A DNA stretch of 64,000 nucleotides from Novosphingobium sp. 9 (GTDB lineage Bacteria > Pseudomonadota > Alphaproteobacteria > Sphingomonadales > Sphingomonadaceae): positions 1,860,501 through 1,924,500 of the forward strand of contig NZ_CP022707.1 of assembly GCF_025340265.1 (NCBI RefSeq). Direction: 5' to 3'. Under the pieces are notes generated by a model that saw nothing but the letters and a program-made list of their open reading frames with translations, had not been told where the DNA came from and did not search any database. Of this stretch, positions 50,658 through 60,962 are shown piece by piece. Within the stretch, counting starts at the first letter, position 1. Each line of letters starts with the position of its first letter. Made by a program: the position numbers and the translations under genes.

Positions 50658-51799
50658 TCAGCGGTGATAGCGGTTGGGACGAAGGGCATGGGCGCGACGG
50701 TGGCGTCGAGCTTCTTGCCCCGCATTTCGATGGTGAGCGCGGTGCCGTCGGCGGTCAGGGCCGCATCGACATAGGCCATCGCGATCGGCTTTTGCAGACT
50801 GGGCGAGAACCCGCCCGAAGTGACGACGCCGACTTCGGTATCGCCGTTCAGCACCTTGGCGCCCTCGCGTGCGGCCATGCGGCCTTCGAGCACGAGGCCG
50901 ATACGCTTCTGCGCAGTGCCCTGCGCGAAATCGCGCTGCACGCGCTCGGCGCCGGGGAAACCGCCTTCGAGGCGGCGGCGCTTGTTCACGCCGAATGCGA
51001 GGCCCGCGTCGACCGGACCGCGCGCGGGATCCATGTCATGGCCGTAAAGCGGCAGCCCCGCTTCGAGGCGCAGCGAATCGCGTGCGCCAAGAGCGATCGG
51101 CTTCACTTCGGGCTGTGCGCAGATCAGGTCGGCGACCTTGGCAGCATCCTCGCCTGGGATCGAGATTTCGAAACCGTCCTCGCCGGTATAGCCCGAACGG
51201 CTGATCCAGGCCTCGACGCCGCCCAGCGTGAAACGCGCGCCCTTCATGAAGGTGAGCGAGGACAGTGCCTGCTCGCCCTCAGCGATACGCTCCAGCGCGG
51301 CGACGGCCCTGGGGCCCTGCAACGCCAGCAGCGCGCGGTCATCGAGGTGGTTGAGCGTAATATCATCAGGCAGCAGTTCGCGCAGCGTGCCGATGTCGTC
51401 CCACTTGGTCGCGCCGTTGACGACCATGTAGAAACCATCGTCCCAGCGCGTGACCATCAGGTCGTCCAGAATGCCGCCCTCTTCGTCGAGCAGCAGCGAA
51501 TAGCGTACCGAGTTGGTCTTCAGGGTCGAAAGGTCGATGGGCAGCGCGGCCTCGATGGCCGCTTCCACGCCCTCACCCGACAGGAACAGCTGGCCCATGT
51601 GGCTGACGTCGAACAGCCCTGCATTCTCGCGGGTCCACAGGTGCTCGGCCATGATGCCTTCATACTGCACGGGCATCATGTAACCGGCGAATTCGACCAT
51701 TCGGCCGCCCTTCTCGCGATGCCAGGCATCGAGCGGCAGGATCATCGGCTCCAGGGTCTCTTCGACCTGATCGTCATCATTCACGGGAAATTCGCTCAA
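50658..51799 (-). CDS. gcvT: Glycine cleavage system T protein (aminomethyltransferase), frame disrupted at the 3' end
   Basis: GcvT transfers the methylene group to tetrahydrofolate. The 380-residue protein (after correction) has LPLDAWHREKGGRMVEFAGYMMP, VSHMGQLFLSG, and DSLRLEAGLPLYGHDMD. The TTG start at 51799 has GGAG 7 nt upstream. At 50671-50678 one base is missing near the end. Restoring it gives the normal terminus PFVP(N/T)RYHR and a TGA directly before the gcvH ribosome-binding site. As written, gcvT and gcvH form one 513-residue frame. Confidence 0.94.
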
Positions 51800-51836
51800 G
51801 ACACAGCTCCGCACAGCATTGGCACACCATTCCAGG

Positions 51837-52070
51837 TGCCCCCTCTGTCACGGAAGCCTGAGAGCTTTCCCCCACTCACCCGATGCGGGGAGCAAGGTTA
51901 CACCTTCGGCGGCCACACCGTTGCCGGAGGGGCACTTTCCAGAGCGTCGCTATCGACGGGCGCGGTCCTTTTGCCTGAGAGTTTCCGGGGCGGTTGCTCC
52001 TTCGGCGCCTGCCGTTCTTCCGTAGCTTACCACAGGGGCAAGTCCCGTCCGAATCGGCGGGTCTCTCCCG
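51837..52070 (-). ncRNA. Tandem glycine riboswitch
   Basis: Two glycine aptamers in tandem, read on the minus strand. Aptamer 1 (about 52070-51935) runs from GGGAGAGACCC through GCCGAAGGAGCAA and GGAAACTCTCAGGCAAAAGGACC to CGCTCTGG. Aptamer 2 (about 51934-51837) has the closing stem TGCCCCTC/GAGGGGGCA, GCCGAAGGTGTAACC and GAAAGCTCTCAGGCTTCC, and ends in GACAGAGG. CTCTCAGGC and CCGAAGG occur in both. It sits 37 nt before gcvT and should switch the gcv operon on with glycine. Confidence 0.95.
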
Positions 52071-52159
52071 CGTTGTCAGCGACGCGCAAAGCCTTGGTCG
52101 AGCGCGCAACGCAAGTCAACGTCCGCGAGACGCAAGCGCGCGCAATTTCCACGACCCGA

Positions 52160-52870
52160 TCAGGCCGCCTCGCGCAAGAGGGTGTCAACCGCGTCCCAGT
52201 CATGCACGAACACGCCCGGCTCGCGCTGGCGGGTCAGCGCAAGCATCGCGGCGGCAAGACGTCGTGCAGGCATCGAGCGGAACCGGCGCCATTGTCCGCG
52301 CAGGATTGCAAGGTCCACGGCAGGCGCGGTGATGCGGGCAACCAGTTCCATGGGCCTGAACTCGCTGCGAGGCCCACGCAGAACGCCGGGGCGCATCACA
52401 TCGACGCGAGCAAAGCCGAGCGCCTGCACCGCCTGTTCGACCTCGCCCTTGGTGCGCAGGTAGAAGTTGCCGCTGGCGGCATCGGCGCCGGTTGAGGAAA
52501 CGAGGATAAAGTGGTCTGCCCCCGCCTCCCGCGCGGCTCTCGCAAGATCGAGCACGAGATCGTGATCGACTGCGCGGAAGGCTTCTTTCGATCCGGCCTT
52601 GCGCAACGTGGTGCCCAGCGCGCAGATCACGACATCGGGACGGGCTGCACGGACGAGATCGGGCCAGCCGGACGGCTCGTCCAGCAGAACCTCCATACGC
52701 GCCCCTTCCGGCAGCGGAATTTCCCGACGCGAAATGGCCGTCAGGCGCAGGCCAGGAGCCTTCGCGCCCGCCGCGATCACCGCCTGCCCCACCAGCCCGG
52801 ACGCGCCGAGCAGGCAGATACGCAAGGAAGCGGAGGAACGCTCCTCCGCCCCTTCGCGGTCGTCAGACAT
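52160..52870 (-). CDS. NAD(P)-binding oxidoreductase (HTATIP2-like SDR)
   Basis: A 236-residue Rossmann protein of the atypical short-chain dehydrogenase type. It has a nucleotide-binding start (LRICLLGASGLVGQAVI), DVVICALGTTLRKAGS, DHFILVSSTGADAAS and a YxxxK-like YLRTKGEVE, followed by DVMRPGVLRG. The substrate is unknown; human HTATIP2/TIP30 and bacterial relatives are the nearest named family. ATG 52870 overlaps the dgt end by 8 nt. Confidence 0.87.
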   Translation of the reverse strand: MSDDREGAEERSSASLRICLLGASGLVGQAVIAAGAKAPGLRLTAISRREIPLPEGARMEVLLDEPSGWPDLVRAARPDVVICALGTTLRKAGSKEAFRAVDHDLVLDLARAAREAGADHFILVSSTGADAASGNFYLRTKGEVEQAVQALGFARVDVMRPGVLRGPRSEFRPMELVARITAPAVDLAILRGQWRRFRSMPARRLAAAMLALTRQREPGVFVHDWDAVDTLLREAA

Positions 52871-54023
52871 TGCGCAGGACTTCGGGCGTGCGCTCGTAGA
52901 TCTCGGCATGGCGGGCGATGGCGAAGCGGTCGGTCATACCGGCGATGTAATCGGCGATATGGCGGCTGCGCTCGGGCTCGTGGCGGGGCAGCGTGTCGAT
53001 CCACTCCTCGTCCATCAGCACGGGGTCCTGCGAATAGGCGGAGTAGAGTTCCGCCAGCAGCGCACGCGCCCGGCGCGCCGTTTCCAGCTGCTCCGGGTGG
53101 AAATAAAGCTTCTCGTACATGAAGCGCTTGAAGGCGCGCTCGCCCTCCTCGACTTCGGGCGAAAACGCGATCAGCTGGCGCCCGGCCTGCCGCACCTCGT
53201 CGACCGAGGTGATGCCGACCAGACGCCGCGCGCTTTCTTCCAGCAGGTCATTGACCATCACGCCGATCTGGCTGCGGATCAGTTCCGAGAGCTGGCGATT
53301 GCGCGGAACGCCCGGATAGCGCTTCTCGACCGCCGCCCACTGCTGCGCCACGAACGGATGGGCGAGCACTTCGTCGAGGTTGAGGAACCCGGCGCGCAGG
53401 CCATCGTCGATATCGTGGTTGTCGTAGGCGATATCGTCGGACAGCGCCGCGACCTGCGCCTCCAGCGAAGCGTGCGAGCCGAGATCGAGGTTATAGGCCG
53501 CGTCGAGTTCGGTCAGCGCCCAGCCGGGATCGAGCACCGGGCCGTTGTGCTTGGCGAGGCCCTCCAGCGTTTCCCACGTCAGGTTCAATCCGTCGTGCTC
53601 GCAATAGGGGCTTTCCAGCCGCATCAGCGTGCGCAGGCTCTGGGCGTTATGGTCGAAGCCACCGGCATGGACGAGCGCGGCGTTGAGCGCATCCTCACCC
53701 GCATGGCCGAACGGCGCGTGGCCGATATCGTGGGCCAGCGCCAGCGCTTCGGCCAGATCCTCGTCGAGGTTCATCGCGCGGGCGATCACGCGGGCGATCT
53801 GCGCGACTTCGAGGCTGTGCGTCAGGCGAACGCGGTAATGATCGCCATCGGGTGCGACGAAGACCTGCGTCTTGTAGCGCAGGCGACGGAACGCGATCGA
53901 ATGGATGATCCGGTCGCGATCGCGCTGATAGTCGCTGCGCGGCCCGCGCGAAAGCGAGCCCTCGATGGTGAACTCACGCCCGCGCGAGTGCGCAGGATCG
54001 GACGCGTAAGGGGCTCTTGCCAA
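52863..54023 (-). CDS. dgt: Deoxyguanosinetriphosphate triphosphohydrolase-like protein
   Basis: A 386-residue HD-domain nucleotidase of the dGTPase-like family, which removes triphosphate from dNTPs. The HD metal site is visible in RLTHSLEVAQIAR and ALAHDIGHAPFGHAGED, with GGFDHNAQSLRTL and YDNHDIDDGLRAG. TTG 54023 is used: no ATG fits and the N-terminus MARAPYASDP is normal. It follows the racemase gene by 6 nt. Confidence 0.94.
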   Translation of the reverse strand: MARAPYASDPAHSRGREFTIEGSLSRGPRSDYQRDRDRIIHSIAFRRLRYKTQVFVAPDGDHYRVRLTHSLEVAQIARVIARAMNLDEDLAEALALAHDIGHAPFGHAGEDALNAALVHAGGFDHNAQSLRTLMRLESPYCEHDGLNLTWETLEGLAKHNGPVLDPGWALTELDAAYNLDLGSHASLEAQVAALSDDIAYDNHDIDDGLRAGFLNLDEVLAHPFVAQQWAAVEKRYPGVPRNRQLSELIRSQIGVMVNDLLEESARRLVGITSVDEVRQAGRQLIAFSPEVEEGERAFKRFMYEKLYFHPEQLETARRARALLAELYSAYSQDPVLMDEEWIDTLPRHEPERSRHIADYIAGMTDRFAIARHAEIYERTPEVLRNV

Positions 54024-54029
54024 GATATG

Positions 54030-54718
54030 TTACCCCAGGATCCAGTCGACCGCCGCTTCCGCATGGATGCGGGTGCAGTCGTAGACCGGCAGGACATTGG
54101 CATCGACATCGACGATCATGGCGAGTTCAGTGCAGCCCAGCACGATGGCCTGCGCGCCTTCCTGCGCGAGGTTGGTGACGATGGTCTTGAGGTCGCGCTC
54201 CGACTGGCGCGTCACTTTGCCGAGCATCAGCTCATCGTAGATGATCTTGTCCAGCGCCTCGACGCGGGTCAGCACCGGCGGCAACAGTTCGATGTCGCGC
54301 GCGATCAGCTTCTGACGATAGAAGCTCTCCAGCATCACGTTGCGCGTGCCGATCAGCCCGGCGAGGCCGACCTTGTCCGACACCATGCGTTCGGCCACGC
54401 ATTCGGCGATGTGCAGCACCGGCACCGAAACCGCCGCTGCGACCTTGTCGTAGACCTTGTGCATCGAATTGGCGCCGATCAGCACGGAGGTCGCGCCTGC
54501 CGCTTCAAGCCGCTGTGCCGCGCTGGCCAGTTCGTCTCCGGCCCGTGCCCAGTCATCCGCGCTGGAAAGCCGGGTGAGCCCTGCGGCATCGAGGCTCTCG
54601 ATCACCATGGGGCGGAATGGTTCGCGCCGATGCGGCTCTGCACGCCGCGATTGATGGCATCGTAGTAGGTTTGGGTCGAGTACCAGCTGAGACCGCCGAT
54701 CAGGCCGATTTTCCGCAA
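54030..54718 (-). CDS. Aspartate/glutamate racemase family protein, frame disrupted
   Basis: A cofactor-independent racemase with two Cys. Reading from TTG 54718 gives RKIGLIGGLSWYSTQTYYDAINRG. After about 36 residues the frame would end. Restoring one base in the G run 54609-54612 (C run on the coding strand) gives NHSAPMVIESLDAAGL and a 229-residue protein, the normal length. Family motifs are IGANSMHKVYDKV and IVLGCTELAMIVD (second Cys). In place of the first catalytic Cys is Asn-Ser in GANSM, worth noting. Substrate unknown. Confidence 0.88.
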
Positions 54719-54794
54719 GGGAGCAGATCCTTTCGCGTTGGGATGGTCGCAATCGATACCGCACCTAACCGGGCACGGGGCCGAGGTCCATTCC

Positions 54795-55124
54795 CTAACG
54801 CGCGGTTTGCACCGAACAGACGACGGCAGACTTCACCGTGACGCGGACCACTTCGGGATCGTCGATGCGCGCGGCCAGCAGCGCAAGGTCGGACATGCTG
54901 GCGTGCCCTGCGCCCTTCAGCGCCTTGAGCTTCTTGAGCTGCTTGACGGTCAGGCGGTCGGTCATGCGCTGGGCCATGCATTCGGCGGTCGGCGGCGGCA
55001 CGCCAGCCTCGACCAGCGAGTCCCGGACGTGCGAATAGGCGATGCGCGAGGCGCATCCCGAGAGCGAAAGGCCCGCAGCGATCGCAAGCGCAGAGGCGAT
55101 CAGGGGCAAAGGGGCAATACGCAT
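54795..55124 (-). CDS. Small lipoprotein of unknown function
   Basis: A 109-residue lipoprotein: MRIAPLPLIASALAIAAGLS leads to the lipobox LSGC. The mature part (RIAYSHVRDSLVEAGVPPPTAECMAQRMTDRLTVKQLKKLK) has one further Cys before an alpha-helical half and another near the C-terminus (VVCSVQTAR). ATG 55124 gives a clean signal peptide. No family recognised; similar short lipoproteins are common in sphingomonads. Confidence 0.75.
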   Translation of the reverse strand: MRIAPLPLIASALAIAAGLSLSGCASRIAYSHVRDSLVEAGVPPPTAECMAQRMTDRLTVKQLKKLKALKGAGHASMSDLALLAARIDDPEVVRVTVKSAVVCSVQTAR

Positions 55125-55206
55125 GAAGGCTCCTGTGGCAGGCGAGGCGAGTCGCACGCAAGGCCTCTCATTGCGCGGGTCTGCATTGCCGCAGGATGAG
55201 CGAGTG

Positions 55207-55332
55207 TTACGAGGTGAGCAGAAACACCACGAAGGCGACAATCAGCAGGATGATCGGCACGGTCCAGCCCAGCACTTTCAGGAAACTGTGATAGGTCTGC
55301 TGCGCGGCAGCGATGCTCTTGTCGGGTGTCAT
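55207..55332 (-). CDS. aa3-type cytochrome c oxidase subunit IV
   Basis: A 41-residue frame: MTPDKSIAAAQQTYHSFLKV, then one membrane helix to the TAA stop. It matches the bacterial aa3-type cytochrome oxidase subunit IV family (COX4_pro_2), single-helix proteins that start with an A-x-QTY-x-F motif before the helix. AAGG lies just upstream of the ATG. It is divergent from the NtrC-like gene and not next to the main cox genes. Confidence 0.75.
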   Translation of the reverse strand: MTPDKSIAAAQQTYHSFLKVLGWTVPIILLIVAFVVFLLTS

Positions 55333-55509
55333 GGCCTTATCCGCTCTCCCAAGCCGGAACTGGGGTGATGCTATGCCTGTGGAACTGCGGCGGCAAGGTG
55401 GATCTGAGCCGCGCGCTTCGCGGTTGCCCCTGTGCTTAATCCGGTATTTACTCCCCGTAAGCTAAGGCCGTTACAACATTGGCGGGTCGCGGACGAAGAA
55501 ACAGGGATC

Positions 55510-56934
55510 ATGGCTGAAATCGAGCAGCGCCTCTTGATGCTGATTGACGATGAACCGGGACAGAGCCGGCTCATCTCCGCGCTTGCTGCACGCGAAGGCT
55601 GGCGCTGCCTGCTCGTGCGCGATGCCGAGACGGCGATCGCCACGCTGGGCACGCGTGAGGGGATGCGCCTATCCGCGATCATTCTGGACCAGTGGGTGCC
55701 GGGCGACGATGCCTGTGCGCTGATTGCCGAATTGAAAGCCCGCCGCCCGGCGCTGCCGATCCTGATGCTGACTGCCAGCACCTCGCCGCTGCTTGCGGTC
55801 GAGGCGATGCGTGCGGGCGCGACGGATTATCTCGTGAAGCCCGTCGCGCCCGACCGCCTGATGCATGCGCTGCGGGCCGCGACCATGCTGGAGGCGCCGC
55901 GCGACGAACTGGCGCCGCTGACCGAAAAGCTGATGCTCAGCCCCGATTTCGAGTCGATGGTCGGCGCCGCCCCCACTTTCCGCAAGGCGCTGGCTGTCGC
56001 CGCCAAGGCGGCGCGCGGCCACGGCGCGGTGCTGGTCGAGGGCGAGAGCGGCAGCGGCAAGGAAATGCTGATCCGCTCCATGCATGCGGCCTCACCACGC
56101 GCGAAGATGCCGCTGCGGATCGTGAATCTCGGCGGCGTTCCGGCAAGCTCGGTGGAGTCGGTGCTGTTCGGTCATGAGAAAGGGGCTTTCCCCGGTGCGT
56201 TCGACCGTCATGTCGGCGCACTGCAGAATGCCGACGGGGCCACGCTCGCCCTCGATGAAGTGGACCGCCTCCCGCTCTCGGTGCAGGAGCGCCTGCTCGA
56301 AGCGCTCCAGCGCGGCGATGTCCGCCCGATCGGCGCGCGCCATTCGTTCCGGGTAGACGTCCGCCTGATCGTTGCCAGCAATATTCCGCTGGAGGAACTG
56401 GTCGCGCAAGGTCACTTCCTTGTAGGGCTTCACGATCTGCTCGCTCCCACCAAGGTGCTGCTGCCGCCCTTGCGCGAACGACCGGGCGACATTCCTGCCC
56501 TCACCCGCTTTTTCCTGGCCCGCATCGGCGAGCAGCCGGGCCTGCGCGAGCTTGGCATCACCGACGGCGCGCTTTCGCTGCTGTCGTCCTACGACTGGCC
56601 CGGAAATGTCCGCCAGTTGCAGGCGGTGCTGTTCCGCGCCGCCGTATTCTGCGACGGTGATGCGCTGACCGCAGAGGACTTCCCGCAGCTTCTGGCGATC
56701 CTCGGCGACGGGACGGCCCATGCCAACGGCAATCCGCGTCAGGAAGCCAGCGGCGTCATGCTCTACACCGCAGACGGCAACCTGCGCCCGCTGGAAGAGA
56801 TTGAGGCCGATGTCATCCGCCTCGCCATCGGCCACTACCGGGGGCGCATGACCGAGGTCGCGCGCAGGCTGGGGATCGGCCGCTCGACGCTGTATCGCAA
56901 GCTCAGTGAGCTCGGCATCGACAACGTCGCCTGA
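55510..56934 (+). CDS. NtrC-family response regulator with altered GAFTGA loop
   Basis: A 474-residue regulator: receiver domain (residues about 8-120, phosphorylatable Asp in IILDQWVPGD), AAA+ domain (about 150-385; Walker A EGESGSGKE, Walker B TLALDEVD) and a C-terminal Fis-type helix-turn-helix (EVARRLGIGRSTLYRKL). The sigma-54 contact loop reads GAFPGA (in HEKGAFPGAF) instead of GAFTGA. Loss of the Thr usually impairs sigma-54 activation, so it may act with sigma-70 or as a repressor, as in VpsR-like proteins. No histidine kinase is adjacent. Confidence 0.92.
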   Translation: MAEIEQRLLMLIDDEPGQSRLISALAAREGWRCLLVRDAETAIATLGTREGMRLSAIILDQWVPGDDACALIAELKARRPALPILMLTASTSPLLAVEAMRAGATDYLVKPVAPDRLMHALRAATMLEAPRDELAPLTEKLMLSPDFESMVGAAPTFRKALAVAAKAARGHGAVLVEGESGSGKEMLIRSMHAASPRAKMPLRIVNLGGVPASSVESVLFGHEKGAFPGAFDRHVGALQNADGATLALDEVDRLPLSVQERLLEALQRGDVRPIGARHSFRVDVRLIVASNIPLEELVAQGHFLVGLHDLLAPTKVLLPPLRERPGDIPALTRFFLARIGEQPGLRELGITDGALSLLSSYDWPGNVRQLQAVLFRAAVFCDGDALTAEDFPQLLAILGDGTAHANGNPRQEASGVMLYTADGNLRPLEEIEADVIRLAIGHYRGRMTEVARRLGIGRSTLYRKLSELGIDNVA

Positions 56935-57018
56935 TATTTTTACAAGTCTCTCGTTTGTAAAGAAAACCTCTGATGCTCCCATGCGTTGTACGACGTAATC
57001 CAACGGGAGATTTCGAGA

Positions 57019-57765
57019 ATGGAAGACTTTACCAACCGTTGCGCCATCGTGACCGGCGCAGCCTCCGGCATCGGTGCGGCTATCGCGCGCCAGTTGGCCA
57101 AGGCCGGTGCCCGCGTCGTGATCGCCGATTTCGATGAAGAGGCTGCCCACGCGCTGTCAAGGGAACTGGGTACCGAACAGACTGCCGTATTCGGCATCGA
57201 CGTCGCCGATGCCGCAGCGAACGAGGAACTGGTACGCTTCGCCGAAGAGCGCTTCGGTCCACTCGCCTATGCCGTGAACAATGCCGGGATCGGCGACAAG
57301 CCGATGAAGCTGGCGGACATTCCCCTGCAGAACTGGCAGCGCGTGCTCAATGTCGATCTCAACAGCGTGTTCTATGCCATGAAATACCAGATCCCGGCGA
57401 TGGTCGCAGGCGGTGGCGGCTCGATCGTCAATATGGCCTCGATCCTCGGCGCTGTCGCCTGGCAGGGCTCGGCGGCCTATGTCACTGCGAAGCACGCGTT
57501 GCTGGGGATGACCAAGACCGCCGCGCTCGATTATGCCGCCGATGGCCTGCGCATCAATGCTGTGGGGCCGGGCTTCGTTTCCACGCCTGCGCTGGAAAAG
57601 AACATGACCGATGAGGCGATCGCCCAACTGGCCGAAAAGCACGCGCTCAACCGCCTTGCGACGCCGGATGAGATCGCCAACCTCACGCTGTTCCTGCTCT
57701 CGTCGAAGGCCTCGTTCATGACCGGGACCTATTATCCGGTCGATGGCGGTTATCTGGCACGCTGA
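57019..57765 (+). CDS. Short-chain dehydrogenase/reductase
   Basis: A 248-residue classical SDR with TGAASGIG near the N-terminus (NAD(P) binding), NNAG, the catalytic Ser in NMASILG and YxxxK in AAYVTAKHALL. The DF after the second beta strand (VVIADFDEEAA) favours NAD(H). GGGAGA precedes the ATG. The gene stands alone after the NtrC-like gene with a terminator following. Substrate unknown. Confidence 0.92.
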   Translation: MEDFTNRCAIVTGAASGIGAAIARQLAKAGARVVIADFDEEAAHALSRELGTEQTAVFGIDVADAAANEELVRFAEERFGPLAYAVNNAGIGDKPMKLADIPLQNWQRVLNVDLNSVFYAMKYQIPAMVAGGGGSIVNMASILGAVAWQGSAAYVTAKHALLGMTKTAALDYAADGLRINAVGPGFVSTPALEKNMTDEAIAQLAEKHALNRLATPDEIANLTLFLLSSKASFMTGTYYPVDGGYLAR

Positions 57766-57787
57766 CCGATTTGAAAGTGGTATGAGA

Positions 57788-57817
57788 AAAGGGGCCGGAC
57801 CACAATCCGACCCCTTT
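57788..57817. terminator. Terminator after the SDR gene
   Basis: AAAGGGGCCGGA and TCCGACCCCTTT form a 12-bp stem with one mismatch and a 6-nt loop. The T-run is short on the plus strand; on the minus strand it lies beyond the convergent secreted-protein gene's stop and could also serve that. Confidence 0.6.
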
Positions 57818-57876
57818 GCCCGGGCGAAGTCCCTGCCGCCCGATGGCGGGAGAGGCTTCATCCCTCGGTGGCTGGT

Positions 57877-58248
57877 TTACATGCCTTCGAAGTAGACCTG
57901 AGGCATGCGGTAGCCGCGCTTGGCCATGTACTTCACATAGCCGGCCCGCTCATGGTTCAGTTCGTGCGCGTATTCGTCCCAGGCATCGCGGCGATCCTCC
58001 GTATCGCTGGCATGGCGCATGTCGCTGACCAGTTCCTTGCGGCTCTCGTTGATATTGGCGCGATAATTGAACCAGTGGCTGTTCTCGATCCCGCCGATGG
58101 GAGACTTGATGATCCGCCCTTCTTCCTGATGGGCGAGCGATTCCTCATACATCATGGGCAAGGCGGCCATGGCGGTGGCGGTCACACCGCCGGTCACGCC
58201 CAGCGCGGCGACGGCCAGAGCGGCTCGGATGGTCGTGGTCTGCTTCAT
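57877..58248 (-). CDS. Secreted protein of unknown function
   Basis: A 123-residue exported protein: signal peptide MKQTTTIRAALAVAALG to about residue 30 (TAMAALP). A mature region of mixed charge follows (ENSHWFNYRANINESRKELVSDMRHASDTEDRRDAWDEYAHEL), rich in Arg, Asp and aromatic residues. No Cys. No family recognised. It is flanked by folP upstream on the same strand, 200 nt away. Confidence 0.72.
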   Translation of the reverse strand: MKQTTTIRAALAVAALGVTGGVTATAMAALPMMYEESLAHQEEGRIIKSPIGGIENSHWFNYRANINESRKELVSDMRHASDTEDRRDAWDEYAHELNHERAGYVKYMAKRGYRMPQVYFEGM

Positions 58249-58446
58249 GGAATTACTCCCTTTCGCTTGTACGACACAGGCCCGATTGCCTGCGTTTGAG
58301 GGAGAAACGAGCAAATCGGGAAAAGTCGTCCGCAAAATGGATGAAGTGAGCCTTTCCACCGGCAACATGTTATTATGTGCTCTGGGAACTACTGTTTCTG
58401 TACGGGTGTTCAGATTTCCGGCCGATACATGCACGAAAAATGCGCT

Positions 58447-59559
58447 TTATTCCGGTATTTGTGAGAAGTCCGTCAGAGCACTGTCGCGAAGACCTCGCCA
58501 GACACGCAAGGCCTGAACGGTCTCCATCGCATCGTGGACGCGGATCACATGGCACCCCGCTTCAGCAGCCTTCAGAGCAAGCGTCAGCGAGCCGCCCAGG
58601 CGTTGATCTGCGGGAACTTCGCCCGCCAGCGCGCCGATCAGCCGCTTGCGGCTTGCACCCAGCAGGATCGGATGCCCCAGAGCGTGGAACAGTGCCAGAC
58701 AATTCATCAAGGCAAGGTTTTCGGCGACGGACATGCCAAAGCCAATGCCTGGGTCCAGCCAGATGCGTTCCGGCGCGATGCCCTGCTCCACCGCCCGATC
58801 GCGAAGGGCTCTCAGGCGATCGAACACGTCCAGCACGACATCGCGATAGCCATGCTCGGCATGCAGGTCGTTCCCGTCACCGGGAGCATGCATCAGCACG
58901 ACCGGCGTTCCAGCGTTCGCAGCCAGTTCGGCGCTGCGCGGATCGAAACGCAGGCCCGAGACGTCGTTGAAGATATGCGCGCCGACCTTGAGCGCGGCTT
59001 CCATCACCCCCGCTCGCCGGGTATCGACGCTGATTGCAGCGCCAGCCTTGGCCAGCCTGTCCACGATCGGCACCACGCGGGCGATTTCGTCCCCTTCCCA
59101 CACGGACGCAGCACCGGGGCGGGTGGACTCGCCTCCGACATCGATGATCGCGGCGCCTGCCTCCAGCATCTGCATGGCGTGATCAGCGGCAGCATCAAGG
59201 TCGCTGTCGAAGCGGCCACCGTCCGAGAAACTGTCCGGCGTGCGGTTAAGGATCGCCATGACCTGCGGCTGGTCAAAGCGAATGGTTCGGTTGCCGCACT
59301 GCAACGCAGGATGGCTCTTGCGCAGGTTCGCCCATTGCGCCTCGGCCTCCTGCGCCAGATCGTCGGGAAGCCCGGCAAGCGCGGTCGGCATCGCGGGAAC
59401 ATCGACCCGCTCACGCCGCGTCACCACGCCATTCTCGCGTACGATCAGCGCGAAGCGGCTGGCCCAGACCATAGAGCCGCCCAACCGTATGGCTTCGCCA
59501 AGCTCGCTCTGCGGGCTTTCGGCAAAGCCGATCGGACGGATGTAGACCTGCCGTGCCAT
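58447..59559 (-). CDS. folP: Dihydropteroate synthase
   Basis: FolP condenses p-aminobenzoate with the pterin pyrophosphate in folate synthesis and is the sulfonamide target. The TIM barrel has AILNRTPDSFSDGG, IIDVGGESTRPGA, NDVSGLRFD and WLDPGIGFGMSVAENLAL. An N-terminal extension of about 95 residues precedes the core, common in Alphaproteobacteria. It lies 16 nt after the ccrM stop. Confidence 0.96.
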   Translation of the reverse strand: MARQVYIRPIGFAESPQSELGEAIRLGGSMVWASRFALIVRENGVVTRRERVDVPAMPTALAGLPDDLAQEAEAQWANLRKSHPALQCGNRTIRFDQPQVMAILNRTPDSFSDGGRFDSDLDAAADHAMQMLEAGAAIIDVGGESTRPGAASVWEGDEIARVVPIVDRLAKAGAAISVDTRRAGVMEAALKVGAHIFNDVSGLRFDPRSAELAANAGTPVVLMHAPGDGNDLHAEHGYRDVVLDVFDRLRALRDRAVEQGIAPERIWLDPGIGFGMSVAENLALMNCLALFHALGHPILLGASRKRLIGALAGEVPADQRLGGSLTLALKAAEAGCHVIRVHDAMETVQALRVWRGLRDSALTDFSQIPE

Positions 59560-59575
59560 GACCCTGCCGTAAAAC

Positions 59576-60902
<1,327 letters not shown>

Positions 60903-60962
60903 ACCTGCGAAATTTATTTCGCGCTCAGGAACGATCCGGAAAGGCTTGAACCAGTTTTCCGC

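Noticed and set aside
50273..51814. A single 513-residue GcvT-GcvH fusion protein
   Set aside because: A one-base correction restores the normal GcvT end and stop directly before an intact gcvH ribosome-binding site. Four other genes show the same kind of loss.
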